Source: Paraburkholderia phenazinium
GTDB lineage: Bacteria; Pseudomonadota; Gammaproteobacteria; Burkholderiales; Burkholderiaceae
Assembly (NCBI RefSeq): GCF_900142845.1
Contig: NZ_FSRU01000001.1
Coordinates: 1 to 64,000 of the forward strand
Length of the DNA stretch: 64,000 bases
Reading direction: 5' to 3'
In this document: in pieces, positions 34,146-42,512 of the stretch
How the letters are laid out: each line of letters starts with the position of its first letter
How positions within the stretch are numbered: position 1 is the stretch's first letter
Position numbers and translations under genes: made by a program
The notes under the pieces: model-generated
What the model was told of the DNA's origin: nothing
The model's input: only the letters and a program-made list of their open reading frames with translations
Databases searched by the model: none

Positions 34146-34451
34146 ATGGCCGATTCAGAATTCATCCATCCCGGCGTCACTGTCCGGCAGAACTGCCTCG
34201 AGCGGTTCAATTTGACCGTCACCGAGGGTGCGCTGGTTCTGGGCGTCAGCCGCCAGGCATTAACCAATCTGTTGAGCGGCAAGGCAGGCATCTCACCCGA
34301 GATGGCGCTGCGACTCGACAAGGCGTTCGGTGGCGGCGCTGAAACCTGGTTGCAACGGCAAGTGCTTCACGATCTCGCCAAAGCGCGCCTGCGGCTCGAC
34401 GAACTCAACGTTGTACCCATGGTGTCGGCGCAGCAACCGGCGCTGTTCTAG
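34146..34451 (+). CDS. HigA-like addiction-module antitoxin (orphan)
   Basis: A 101-residue XRE protein of the HigA family: FIHPGVTVRQNCLERFNLTV, VLGVSRQALTNLLSGKAGIS, PEMALRLDKAFGGGAETWLQ. The IHPG opening and ETWLQ near the end are family marks. HigA normally follows higB, but no HigB-like ORF lies in the 75 bp upstream or after it. It may be a solitary regulator. A 10-bp hairpin follows the gene. Confidence 0.85.
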   Translation: MADSEFIHPGVTVRQNCLERFNLTVTEGALVLGVSRQALTNLLSGKAGISPEMALRLDKAFGGGAETWLQRQVLHDLAKARLRLDELNVVPMVSAQQPALF

Positions 34452-34505
34452 AGGCCGGCATTTCGACGGCAAGCATCATCCGCATCACCCTTTAGCAAGC
34501 GGCAT

Positions 34506-34531
34506 CGAACCCTTGGGTCGTCAAGGGTTCG
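34506..34531 (+). terminator. Hairpin after the HigA-like gene
   Basis: CGAACCCTTG and CAAGGGTTCG pair perfectly over 10 bp with a GGTCGT loop, 54 bp after the stop. A T-rich stretch (GGTTTTTAG) comes 15 bp later, so this is a weak intrinsic terminator candidate. Confidence 0.45.
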
Positions 34532-34658
34532 CGTCGTCTCGTCGTGGTTTTTAGCATTCCTTAGATAACGATTCGAACATTTTCGAAGGCTTCGTTGCGC
34601 CTGCTGTTTCAGGTCGGCTCATCACACCTTACAAATCCAATCCGCATTGAGAGTGACT

Positions 34659-35876
34659 ATGTCCGGGGATCGCCGCTTTTATACGTTTCTGACCGGCAGT
34701 TTCTTTGCCAGCTTTGGTGGCTGGATTAACTTTCTCGCCATTCTGAACATTGCGACTTATCGGTTCAACGCGACCCCGTTCGACCTGGTGATCTTGAGCG
34801 CGGCATTGTTGGTACCGCCCATTCTGCTGACACGCACCATCAGCCGGGTCTGCAGCCGTTATGCGAGCACGCGGGTTCTCGTGATCGCCTTGACGCTCAC
34901 GCTGGGCACAACGGCCGCGTTGCTTGGGGTCGGCAACTTCATCGCTTTTCTGCTGGTCGTCGCGCTGAAATCGGCGGCCCTCGGTTTCACCGATCCGTCC
35001 GAAACGCTCTACGTCACCACTCGCGTCGACGAGGCGCAGCAAAGCCGCGCGTTCCGGCTTCTGAGTCTGGCGCAAAGCGTGGCGAAGATCTGTGCGCCTG
35101 CGGCCGGCGGCATCGTCGGCGCCTGGGCCGGCGACAATCACACGATGGAGGTATCGATTGTGTTGATCGCCGTCGCGATTGTCCTGATGCTGGCGTCGGC
35201 GTCGGGGTCCGCGTCGAACGGCAAGGCATCGTCCTCAGTCCCTTCAGCCCCTGACGAGCAAACCGCGGCGCGAATCCCTTTGCGCGGAGCCATCGTGCCG
35301 CTGCTGCTCTGTGTCGGCATTTACTTCGCGCTCGCCGCAGCCGTCAACAACCAGTTTCCATTGATGCTGAAGAACCACGGCTTCGACAAGTCCTTGCTGG
35401 GCATCGTGGTCTCCTGTTCTGCGCTCGGCGGCGTGCTCGGCAGTCTGCTGCCGATGGGGCGCAACGCGCAGAAAGCCGGTCTGGGCGCGCTACTCGCGCC
35501 GGCGTTCGTCTCGTCAGCGCTGTTCGTCGCCATTGGCGGGATCTTCCGGCTGCCGCTACGGCCGGCTGAGTGGATGATGGCCGCCGCTTTCTTTGCGACC
35601 GGCCTCGCCGGCGCACGTTTCAGGGTCGAGTGCCGGTTGTTCATCGCCCGACGTCTCCCGGACGAGGTGGCGGGCGCCAGCGCGGCGCTGCAGTCCGCGG
35701 GAATGTTCATGCAGTTCATCGCGCCGTGTTTCGGTGCGGTGCTGACGAGCCTGCTCTCCACCAGCGACGTGTTCATCACGCTCGGCGGCGTTGCGATGGC
35801 CTGCCTGACGGCGGTCGCCGTGCGTTTCGGCGAACAGCAAATGGTCGGCCGCCCCGCCGACGCCAATCGTGGATAA
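34659..35876 (+). CDS. Major facilitator superfamily transporter
   Basis: A 405-residue MFS protein with about twelve hydrophobic segments. It starts MSGDRRFYTFLTGSFFASFG; the helix 2-3 loop (SRVCSRYASTRVLVI) is basic. A Ser/Ala-rich cytoplasmic loop (ASASGSASNGKASSSVP) separates the halves. The layout resembles drug/macrolide-type exporters of the MefA/EntS group, but the substrate cannot be named. GAGAG precedes the ATG at 34659. It stands between a regulator and an aldo/keto reductase on the same strand. Confidence 0.88.
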   Translation: MSGDRRFYTFLTGSFFASFGGWINFLAILNIATYRFNATPFDLVILSAALLVPPILLTRTISRVCSRYASTRVLVIALTLTLGTTAALLGVGNFIAFLLVVALKSAALGFTDPSETLYVTTRVDEAQQSRAFRLLSLAQSVAKICAPAAGGIVGAWAGDNHTMEVSIVLIAVAIVLMLASASGSASNGKASSSVPSAPDEQTAARIPLRGAIVPLLLCVGIYFALAAAVNNQFPLMLKNHGFDKSLLGIVVSCSALGGVLGSLLPMGRNAQKAGLGALLAPAFVSSALFVAIGGIFRLPLRPAEWMMAAAFFATGLAGARFRVECRLFIARRLPDEVAGASAALQSAGMFMQFIAPCFGAVLTSLLSTSDVFITLGGVAMACLTAVAVRFGEQQMVGRPADANRG

Positions 35877-35932
35877 GCGTTATGCTTTTCGCTTAACGTA
35901 ACCGGCAGTCTGATCCTCTCGCGGAGTCCACC

Positions 35933-36928
35933 ATGCAATACCGTAAATTCGGCCGCACCGGCCTAAGCGTTTCACGTCTATGTCTTGGCACGATGACGTT
36001 CGGCTTGCAGACCGAAGAGTCGGTCTCGCACAGCATCCTCGACAAGGCGGCGGAGGCCGGTGTCAACTTCATCGATACGGCGGACGTCTATCCGCTCGGC
36101 GGTGGCGAGAACCTCGCGGGACGTACCGAAGAAATCGTCGGCCGCTGGTTGAAGGGCAAGCGCGATCGCTTCATCGTCGCGACCAAGGCGGTGGGGAAAG
36201 TCGGACCGTCGCCGTGGGATCAGGGCGCCTCGCGCAAGCACCTGCTCGATGCCATCGATACGTCGCTGCGCCGCCTCGGCACCGACTATGTGGACCTGTA
36301 CCAGTTGCACTCCGACGACCCCGAGACGCCGCTCGACGAAACACTCGAAGCGCTCGATGTCATCGTGCGCTCGGGCAAAGCGCGCTATGTCGGCGTGTCG
36401 AACTTCCTGGCATACCGGCTCGCGCGTGCCTTGGGACGCGCGGATGTGCTGCGCGTGGCCCGCTTCGTCTCCGTACAGCCGCGCTATAACCTGCTGTTCC
36501 GGCAGATCGAGCGGGAGTTGCTACCGCTTGCCGGCGAGGAACAGCTCGCGGTGATCCCATACAACCCGCTCGCGGGCGGCCTGCTGACCGGCAAGCACCG
36601 TCACGATACGCAGCCTGCGGAAGGACGCTTCACCGCCACCGTCGGCAAAGCCGGTGCGTTGTATCAGGAGCGCTACTGGCATAAGCGCGAATTCGAAACC
36701 ATCGACACGCTGCGTGCAATCGCGGTGGATTCCGGCGCCTCGTTGACGAAAACGTCGCTTGCCTGGGTGCTTGCCAATCCGCTGATCACCTCGGCGATCA
36801 TCGGTGCGAGCAACCCCGATCAACTGACGGACACGCTGAGTGCAATAGACCTCACGCTCAACGCGGAACTGAAGGCACAACTCGACGACGCGACGCACGA
36901 GTATCGCTGGGGCGATGCCGCGCGCTAA
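35933..36928 (+). CDS. Aldo/keto reductase
   Basis: A 331-residue TIM-barrel NADPH reductase: MQYRKFGRTGLSVSRLCLGT, VNFIDTADVYPLGG (catalytic Asp48, Tyr-containing site), LGTDYVDLYQLHSDDP with the catalytic His, and VGVSNFLAYRLARAL. The KAVGK stretch supplies the catalytic Lys. The C-terminal ITSAIIGASNPDQL binds cofactor. It fits the YajO/Tas-like AKR group. The exact substrate is unknown. A bidirectional hairpin separates it from the convergent glucokinase gene. Confidence 0.92.
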   Translation: MQYRKFGRTGLSVSRLCLGTMTFGLQTEESVSHSILDKAAEAGVNFIDTADVYPLGGGENLAGRTEEIVGRWLKGKRDRFIVATKAVGKVGPSPWDQGASRKHLLDAIDTSLRRLGTDYVDLYQLHSDDPETPLDETLEALDVIVRSGKARYVGVSNFLAYRLARALGRADVLRVARFVSVQPRYNLLFRQIERELLPLAGEEQLAVIPYNPLAGGLLTGKHRHDTQPAEGRFTATVGKAGALYQERYWHKREFETIDTLRAIAVDSGASLTKTSLAWVLANPLITSAIIGASNPDQLTDTLSAIDLTLNAELKAQLDDATHEYRWGDAAR

Positions 36929-36936
36929 ATAGCAAG

Positions 36937-36964
36937 GCGCGGCACCTCGCTCGAGGTACCGCGC
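36937..36964. terminator. Bidirectional hairpin between convergent genes
   Basis: GCGCGGCACCTC and GAGGTACCGCGC form a 12-bp stem with one C-A mismatch and a GCTC loop, midway between the stops of the aldo/keto reductase and the glucokinase. It could end transcription from both sides, although no T-run is present. Confidence 0.5.
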
Positions 36965-36970
36965 ATCGCC

Positions 36971-37912
36971 TCACTCGAACGCACCCGTGCGTTGGGTTGC
37001 TTCCGGGAATTGCCGCGTGTCCCGCAGGGAAAGCGGATGCCAAAGTCGCGCACCGCCTTCGATACCCGCATCGTTCGACACCACCGCGACGTTCGCCGGC
37101 AGTTTGAAGGTCAGGCGCGCGGCGTTGCCACCACCTATCCACAGCTTGTCGTAATTCACCAGCGAAGCAAGAATGCCGATGATCTTCTCGACGCGGCGAT
37201 TCCAGCGCTTGTTGCCCGCCTTCATGCGCGCCGCGTCGCCGATGTATTCGTCGTAAGCGCGGTTTTTGCTGACCGGATGGTGGGCCAGTTCGAGATGCGG
37301 CATCAGTTCGCCGTCGCGAAACAGCGCCGTGCCGGCACCGGTGCCGAGCGTCAGCACGAATTCGATGCCGTGGCCTTCGATGACCGCGAAGCCCTGCACT
37401 TCGGCGTCGTTGATCATGCGCACCGGCAAGCCGCCCAGCCGCTTGGCCAGCGACTCGGCAAGCGGAATGTCGTGCCAGCCCTCGTCGCCGAAATGCGGCG
37501 CCGTCAGCACGCGGTTGTTGCGTACCACACCCGGAAAGCCGATCGAGATGCGCGTGGGCGGATGCGCCGCCACCAGCGGCTCCACGAGCTTGACCAGCGC
37601 ATCGACCAGTTGCTCGGGCGTGCAGGGATGCGGCGTCGCCACGCGCAGGCGCTCGGTGAGCATCTTGCCGTTGGCGTCGATGATCGCGGCCTTCAGGCCT
37701 GTGCCGCCTACATCGATGGCAAGAATCTGCTCCACGCCGCCCTTGGCTGCGGTCTTACGCGCGGTTTTAGGTGCAGCCTTAGGAGCCGCTTTAAGCGCGG
37801 CTTTAGGCGCGGCTTTCGTCGCAGCCTTAGCCGCACGTTTGACGGTGGTTTTACCGGTGCCCTCGGCACGGCTCTTGACGTTACCTTTGACGTTGGTCTG
37901 ACGTGTCGCCAC
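36971..37912 (-). CDS. ppgK: ROK-type polyphosphate glucokinase with histone H1-like N-terminal tail
   Basis: Residues 62-313 are a ROK-family kinase: LAIDVGGTGLKAAIIDANG (phosphate loop), GFPGVVRNN, NDAEVQGFAV with the catalytic Asp, and TLGTGAGTALFRDG. This pattern, with no zinc cysteines, fits polyphosphate/ATP glucokinases, which make glucose 6-phosphate. Residues 1-58 are unusual: a Lys/Ala/Pro-rich tail (KRAAKAATKAAPKAALKAAP) like bacterial histone H1 proteins; it might bind polyphosphate or nucleic acid. The gene follows zwf by 30 bp, so its product would feed the neighbour enzyme. Confidence 0.85.
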   Translation of the reverse strand: MATRQTNVKGNVKSRAEGTGKTTVKRAAKAATKAAPKAALKAAPKAAPKTARKTAAKGGVEQILAIDVGGTGLKAAIIDANGKMLTERLRVATPHPCTPEQLVDALVKLVEPLVAAHPPTRISIGFPGVVRNNRVLTAPHFGDEGWHDIPLAESLAKRLGGLPVRMINDAEVQGFAVIEGHGIEFVLTLGTGAGTALFRDGELMPHLELAHHPVSKNRAYDEYIGDAARMKAGNKRWNRRVEKIIGILASLVNYDKLWIGGGNAARLTFKLPANVAVVSNDAGIEGGARLWHPLSLRDTRQFPEATQRTGAFE

Positions 37913-37942
37913 AGTGGTCCCCTGGGAGTGTTTAGTTGCGCC

Positions 37943-39541
37943 TTACTTCTTTGCGTCCGCGTCCTTGCTCAAAGGCCGCCACGTATGGCCGTTTTGTGCG
38001 AGCAAGGCATCGGCCTCGGCCGGACCCGCGCTACCCGCCGGGTAGCCATGCACCGGCAGCGGGCTGCCCTTCGGATGCAGCACGTCTTCCACCGCGGCCC
38101 AGCTCGTCTCGATGCTGTCGGCGCGCTGAAACAGCGTCTCGTCGCCTAGCATGCAATCGTACAACAGCGTTTCGTAGCCGACGTTGGGCTGTTCGTCGAA
38201 GAAATCGCCATAGTTGAACGACGACTGCACCGCGCCCATCTGCATCACCGGCCCCGGCGCCTTCACGTTGAAATCGAAACTGGTGCCGTGGGTGGGATCG
38301 ATCCGCAACGTCAGTACGTTCGGCGTCAACGCGTCGACGGGTGTATCGCGAAACAGGCGGAACGGCACCGCCTTCAGTTGCACGGAGATCTCCGTGCGGC
38401 GCGCGGCAAGCCGTTTGCCGGTACGCAGATAGAACGGCACGCCGGCCCAACGCCAATTTTCGATGAACACGCGCGCTGCCGCATAGGTCTCCGTCTGGCT
38501 ATCGGACGCCACATCCGGTTCCTCGCGATACCCCTGCCCTGCCGGTCCTTTCCCGTACTGGCCGAACACCACGTCATCCGCTTTCAACGGCTGGATGGCG
38601 TCGAAGATATCGGCCTTCTTGTCGCGCACCGCTTCGGCGTCGAAGGAATTGGGCGGTTCCATCGCCACCATGCCGAGCAACTGGAACAGATGATTGGGCA
38701 ACATGTCGCGAAACGCGCCGGTTTGCTCGTAGAACTTACCGCGCCCTTCCACGCCGATGGTTTCGGACGCCGTAATCTGTACGCAGTCGATATACTCGCG
38801 TCGCCACACCGGCTCGAACAAGGCGTTGGCAAAGCGTACGGCGAGAATGCTTTGCACCGTATCCTTGCCGAGGAAGTGGTCGATGCGATAGATCTGCTCT
38901 TCTTTCGCATAACTCAGGATATGTGCGTTGAGATCGCGGGCGGAGGCGAGGTCGGTGCCGAACGGCTTCTCGATCACGACGCGACGAAACCCAGCGCCGT
39001 CGTCGCCTTCCTTCAGTAAGCCCGCCTTGCCGAGGTGTTCGACAATCGGTTTGAAGAAACGCGAGGTGACCGCGAGGTAAAACACCACGTTGCCGCCGGG
39101 CGTGTTGGCGAGCTTCTGTTTCAGGTTGGCATACGTATCGTCGCTTTCGAACTCGCCGGCCATATATTCGAGGCGTTGCGCGAGCGACCCCCATGCCTTC
39201 TCGTCGAGTTTCGAGGTATGGAAGGTGCTGGCCTTGTCGGCTGCAAACTGCTGTAACGCGGCGGACAGTTCGTCGCGCCATGCGCTGGTTTCGCCCTCGC
39301 CGTGATTCACGCCGATGATCTTCATCTGCGCATCGAGCAGGCCGTCGACCGTCAGGTTGTACAGCGCCGGCATCAGGAGACGTTTGGTGAGGTCGCCGCC
39401 TGCGCCGAAGATCACCAGCGTGCAGGGCGGCGCGGGATGTTTGCCTGCCGGTCCCGCCGGGTTGGAGGCGTGCGAGCCGAGATCCAGCTTCGGGCTGGTG
39501 GCGGAGGACGTTGAATCGGGTGCGTTCGAAGGAGTCGACAT
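37943..39541 (-). CDS. zwf: Glucose-6-phosphate 1-dehydrogenase
   Basis: A 532-residue G6PD. The coenzyme site is VIFGAGGDLTKRLLMPALYN near residue 45, the active-site peptide RIDHFLGKDTVQSI carries the catalytic His, and EKPFGTDLASA binds substrate. It oxidises glucose 6-phosphate to 6-phosphogluconolactone with NAD(P)+. The N-terminal 40 residues (MSTPSNAPDSTSSATS) are a disordered extension. I used the ATG at 39541. It lies between the GH63-like gene and ppgK on one strand, which suggests an operon for glucose disposal. Confidence 0.95.
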   Translation of the reverse strand: MSTPSNAPDSTSSATSPKLDLGSHASNPAGPAGKHPAPPCTLVIFGAGGDLTKRLLMPALYNLTVDGLLDAQMKIIGVNHGEGETSAWRDELSAALQQFAADKASTFHTSKLDEKAWGSLAQRLEYMAGEFESDDTYANLKQKLANTPGGNVVFYLAVTSRFFKPIVEHLGKAGLLKEGDDGAGFRRVVIEKPFGTDLASARDLNAHILSYAKEEQIYRIDHFLGKDTVQSILAVRFANALFEPVWRREYIDCVQITASETIGVEGRGKFYEQTGAFRDMLPNHLFQLLGMVAMEPPNSFDAEAVRDKKADIFDAIQPLKADDVVFGQYGKGPAGQGYREEPDVASDSQTETYAAARVFIENWRWAGVPFYLRTGKRLAARRTEISVQLKAVPFRLFRDTPVDALTPNVLTLRIDPTHGTSFDFNVKAPGPVMQMGAVQSSFNYGDFFDEQPNVGYETLLYDCMLGDETLFQRADSIETSWAAVEDVLHPKGSPLPVHGYPAGSAGPAEADALLAQNGHTWRPLSKDADAKK

Positions 39542-39695
39542 AGGTTCACTCAATCCAGAGAAGCCAATGGAACAGACGTGGCGGTATAGGAAAGACCATG
39601 CCCGTAGCCGCACAGTTCAAAAACAGTCGCGAATCGTCTGCTTGCAAGGATTCGGTGATGCGCCGAATCCCGCCCTGCCGTCCTGCAACGCGCGC

Positions 39696-42419
39696 CTACT
39701 TGGTCACAAGCGCCGCCTCAGCCTCGCCGGCAACCGGCACAACGCCGGCCTCCGACATCGCACGCGGTTGCAACAGGAGCGCGACCAGCCCGCTCCAGCC
39801 GGTCTGATGTGAAGCGCCGACGCCGCGCCCATTGTCACCGTGAAAGTATTCGTGGAACAGCACAAGATCGCGCGAACGCGGGTCGGCTTGCAGCAGCGGA
39901 TACGCGCCCATGACCGGGCGCTCGCCGTTGCGGTCCTTCAGAAACAGCGTGGTGCAGCGCTTGGCGAGCTGGTCGGCAATTTCGCTCAATGAGAACTTCT
40001 GACCGGAACCGGTGGGAAACTCGACGCGGAAATCGTCGCCGTAGTAGCGGTGAAATTCGTACAACGACTCGATGAGCAGATAGTTGACCGGCATCCAGAC
40101 CGGCCCGCGCCAGTTTGAGTTGCCGCCGAACACGCGCGAATCCGATTCGGCCGGCAGATACTTGACGCAAAAGCTGTCGCCGTTATGCCGGAACACGAAC
40201 GGCTCGTCGCGATGCACTCGCGACAGCGCCCGCACACCGTGATCGGAAAGAAATTCTGACTCGTCGAGCGCGCGCCGCAACAGCGCCTTCATGCGATGCC
40301 CACGCAGTAACGACAGCAGCAGGTTGTTGCCTTTGCCCGGTTCGTCCCAGCGCGATACCAGTTTGGCGAGATCGGGACGGTGCTCGAGAAACCAGAACAG
40401 CCTGTCGCGCAAGCCGGGCAGCGCGCCGTGCAGGCGTTCTTCGAGCACGTGCACCGCAAACAGCGGAATCAGTCCGACAATCGAACGCACCCGCATCGGC
40501 ACATTGGAGCCGTCGGGCAGTCTCAGCTTGTCGTAGAAGAATTCGTCTGCGCTATCCCACAGGCCCGTATCGCAGCCGTCGTCGCAACTGACCGCCTCGG
40601 CGATGTACAGGAAGTGTTCGAAGAACTTCACGCCGATATCGACGAACACATGATTGGCGAACGCCAGTTCCAGCGCGATCCGCATGAGGTCGAGCGCGTA
40701 GGCCGCCATCCATGCGGTGCCGTCGGCCTGGTCGATATGGCCGCCGGTGGGCAGCGGCGACGAACGGTCGAAGATGCCGACGTTGTCGAGCCCAAGAAAG
40801 CCGCCCTGGAAAATGTTGTGACCGTCGGCGTCCTTGCGGTTCACCCACCACGAGAAATTCAGCAGCAGCTTGTGAAACACCAGTTCGAGGAAATCGCGAT
40901 CGCCTTTGCCGGTGAGCGCGCGGTCGATTTCATAGACACGCCACGCGGCCCATGCATGCACCGGCGGATTGGCGTCGCTGAAAGCCCACTCGTAGGCTGG
41001 CAATTGTCCGTTGGGATGCTGATAGCGGTCCTTCACCAGCAGCAGCAACTGACGCTTGGCGAACTCCGGATCGATCAGCGCGAAAGCCGCCGCATGGAAC
41101 GCCAGGTCCCACGACGCGTACCACGGGTATTCCCACTTGTCGGGCATCGAGACAATGTCCGCGTTGCACAGATGGCGCCAGTCGGCATTGCGGCCATGCT
41201 TGCGACTCGCGGGCGGCGTAGGCTGCGCCGGATCGCCCTCAAGCCAGCGTTGTACGTCGAACTGGTAGTACTGCTTGGACCACAGCATGCCGGCGAGCGC
41301 TTGCCGCTGCACCAGTCGCGCGTCGGGATCGGGCATGTCGTGCTGCAACGCCGCATAAAACGCGTCGGCTTCGGCGAGGCGGCGAGCAAACAACGCGTCG
41401 GCGTCGAGCGGCGTGTCGTCCGGCGCGGACTCGGGGCGCCAGCGCAGATAGACCACCGCGCGGCCATACGGAGCGAGGACGAGCGGCACATGCGCAGCGG
41501 CCTTGCTGCCTGCATCGGAGCGCACCGCTTGCGCGTCGCCGTGCACGAGGTAATCGTTGATGCCGTCCTTGAACGGTCCTGCGCCGTCCATACCGAAGAG
41601 GCGTTTGACGTTGGTGTCGTTCTCGCAGAAGAGCCATGTCAGCTCGGGCGCGTCTTTCGACCATGCAGTGACGACGATCGGGTCGTGGCCATGCTGACGC
41701 CCCACCAGGTGCGTTTCGCCGCGTGCCGTTTGCTTAGTGAGCGACGGGCGGTCCTGCGTCCCCTTCCACGACCAGGTGTTGCGCGCCCAGATCTGCGGCA
41801 GCACGTCGAGCGTAGCAGCCTCGTCCGCGCGGTTTTCGACGGTAATGCGCATCACCATGTCGTCAGGCGTGTGCTTGGCGTATTCGACCTGTACGTCGAA
41901 ATAGCATCCATCGTCGAACACGCCGGTGTCGAGCACTTCGTACTCCGGCATATCGGCGCCGCGCCGGGCGTTTTCCTGGATCAGATCGTCGTACGGATAC
42001 GCAGCATGCGGGTACTTGTACAGCATGCGCATATAGGAGTGAGTGGGCGTGCCGTCGAGGTAAAAGTACAGTTCCTTGACGTCCTCGCCATGATTGCCCT
42101 GCGCGTTGGTGAGACCGAACAGACGCTCCTTGAGAATCGGATCGCGGCGGTTCCAGAGCGCGAGAGAGACGCACCAGTTCAGCTTGTCGTCGCCGAAACC
42201 GGCAATGCCGTCTTCGCCCCAGCGATACGCGCGACTGCGGGCATGATCGTGCGGGAAATGGTCCCACGCGGTGCCGTTTTCGCTGTAATCCTCGCGTACG
42301 GTGCCCCACTGGCGTTCGCTCAAATAGGGGCCCCAGCGCTGCCAATGGGCACATTCGCGGGAGTGGAGGCGGGCGCCTTCGATGGTTGCGAGCAGATTGG
42401 CGGCACGCAGCGGCGGCAT
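39696..42419 (-). CDS. GH63-like glucosidase (mannosylglycerate-hydrolase/glucosidase family)
   Basis: A 907-residue cytoplasmic glycosidase. The N-terminal domain has HWQRWGPYLSERQWGTVRED and AYRWGEDGIAGF; the alpha/alpha barrel includes YPWYASWDLAFHAAAFALID with an acid-type Asp, and NWRGPVWMPVNYLLIESLYE. The blocks match the GH63/trehalase-like superfamily (MGH1-like) in Proteobacteria. No signal peptide is seen, so it should act on internal sugars, perhaps trehalose, glucosylglycerate or short glucans. The start MPPLRAANLLATIEG is uncertain by a few codons. Confidence 0.85.
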   Translation of the reverse strand: MPPLRAANLLATIEGARLHSRECAHWQRWGPYLSERQWGTVREDYSENGTAWDHFPHDHARSRAYRWGEDGIAGFGDDKLNWCVSLALWNRRDPILKERLFGLTNAQGNHGEDVKELYFYLDGTPTHSYMRMLYKYPHAAYPYDDLIQENARRGADMPEYEVLDTGVFDDGCYFDVQVEYAKHTPDDMVMRITVENRADEAATLDVLPQIWARNTWSWKGTQDRPSLTKQTARGETHLVGRQHGHDPIVVTAWSKDAPELTWLFCENDTNVKRLFGMDGAGPFKDGINDYLVHGDAQAVRSDAGSKAAAHVPLVLAPYGRAVVYLRWRPESAPDDTPLDADALFARRLAEADAFYAALQHDMPDPDARLVQRQALAGMLWSKQYYQFDVQRWLEGDPAQPTPPASRKHGRNADWRHLCNADIVSMPDKWEYPWYASWDLAFHAAAFALIDPEFAKRQLLLLVKDRYQHPNGQLPAYEWAFSDANPPVHAWAAWRVYEIDRALTGKGDRDFLELVFHKLLLNFSWWVNRKDADGHNIFQGGFLGLDNVGIFDRSSPLPTGGHIDQADGTAWMAAYALDLMRIALELAFANHVFVDIGVKFFEHFLYIAEAVSCDDGCDTGLWDSADEFFYDKLRLPDGSNVPMRVRSIVGLIPLFAVHVLEERLHGALPGLRDRLFWFLEHRPDLAKLVSRWDEPGKGNNLLLSLLRGHRMKALLRRALDESEFLSDHGVRALSRVHRDEPFVFRHNGDSFCVKYLPAESDSRVFGGNSNWRGPVWMPVNYLLIESLYEFHRYYGDDFRVEFPTGSGQKFSLSEIADQLAKRCTTLFLKDRNGERPVMGAYPLLQADPRSRDLVLFHEYFHGDNGRGVGASHQTGWSGLVALLLQPRAMSEAGVVPVAGEAEAALVTK

Positions 42420-42512
42420 GGAGCGTTCCCTTGCTTTACGAGCTTGGCGGTGGGATTCACATCGTAGCGCTTTTTCAGAGCGAGATGCGCCGGCGCGGGC
42501 ACGGAGGTTCAG

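Noticed and set aside
40380..42467. Long plus-strand open frame opposite the GH63-like gene
   Set aside because: Antisense shadow with no motif; the minus strand carries the recognised enzyme.
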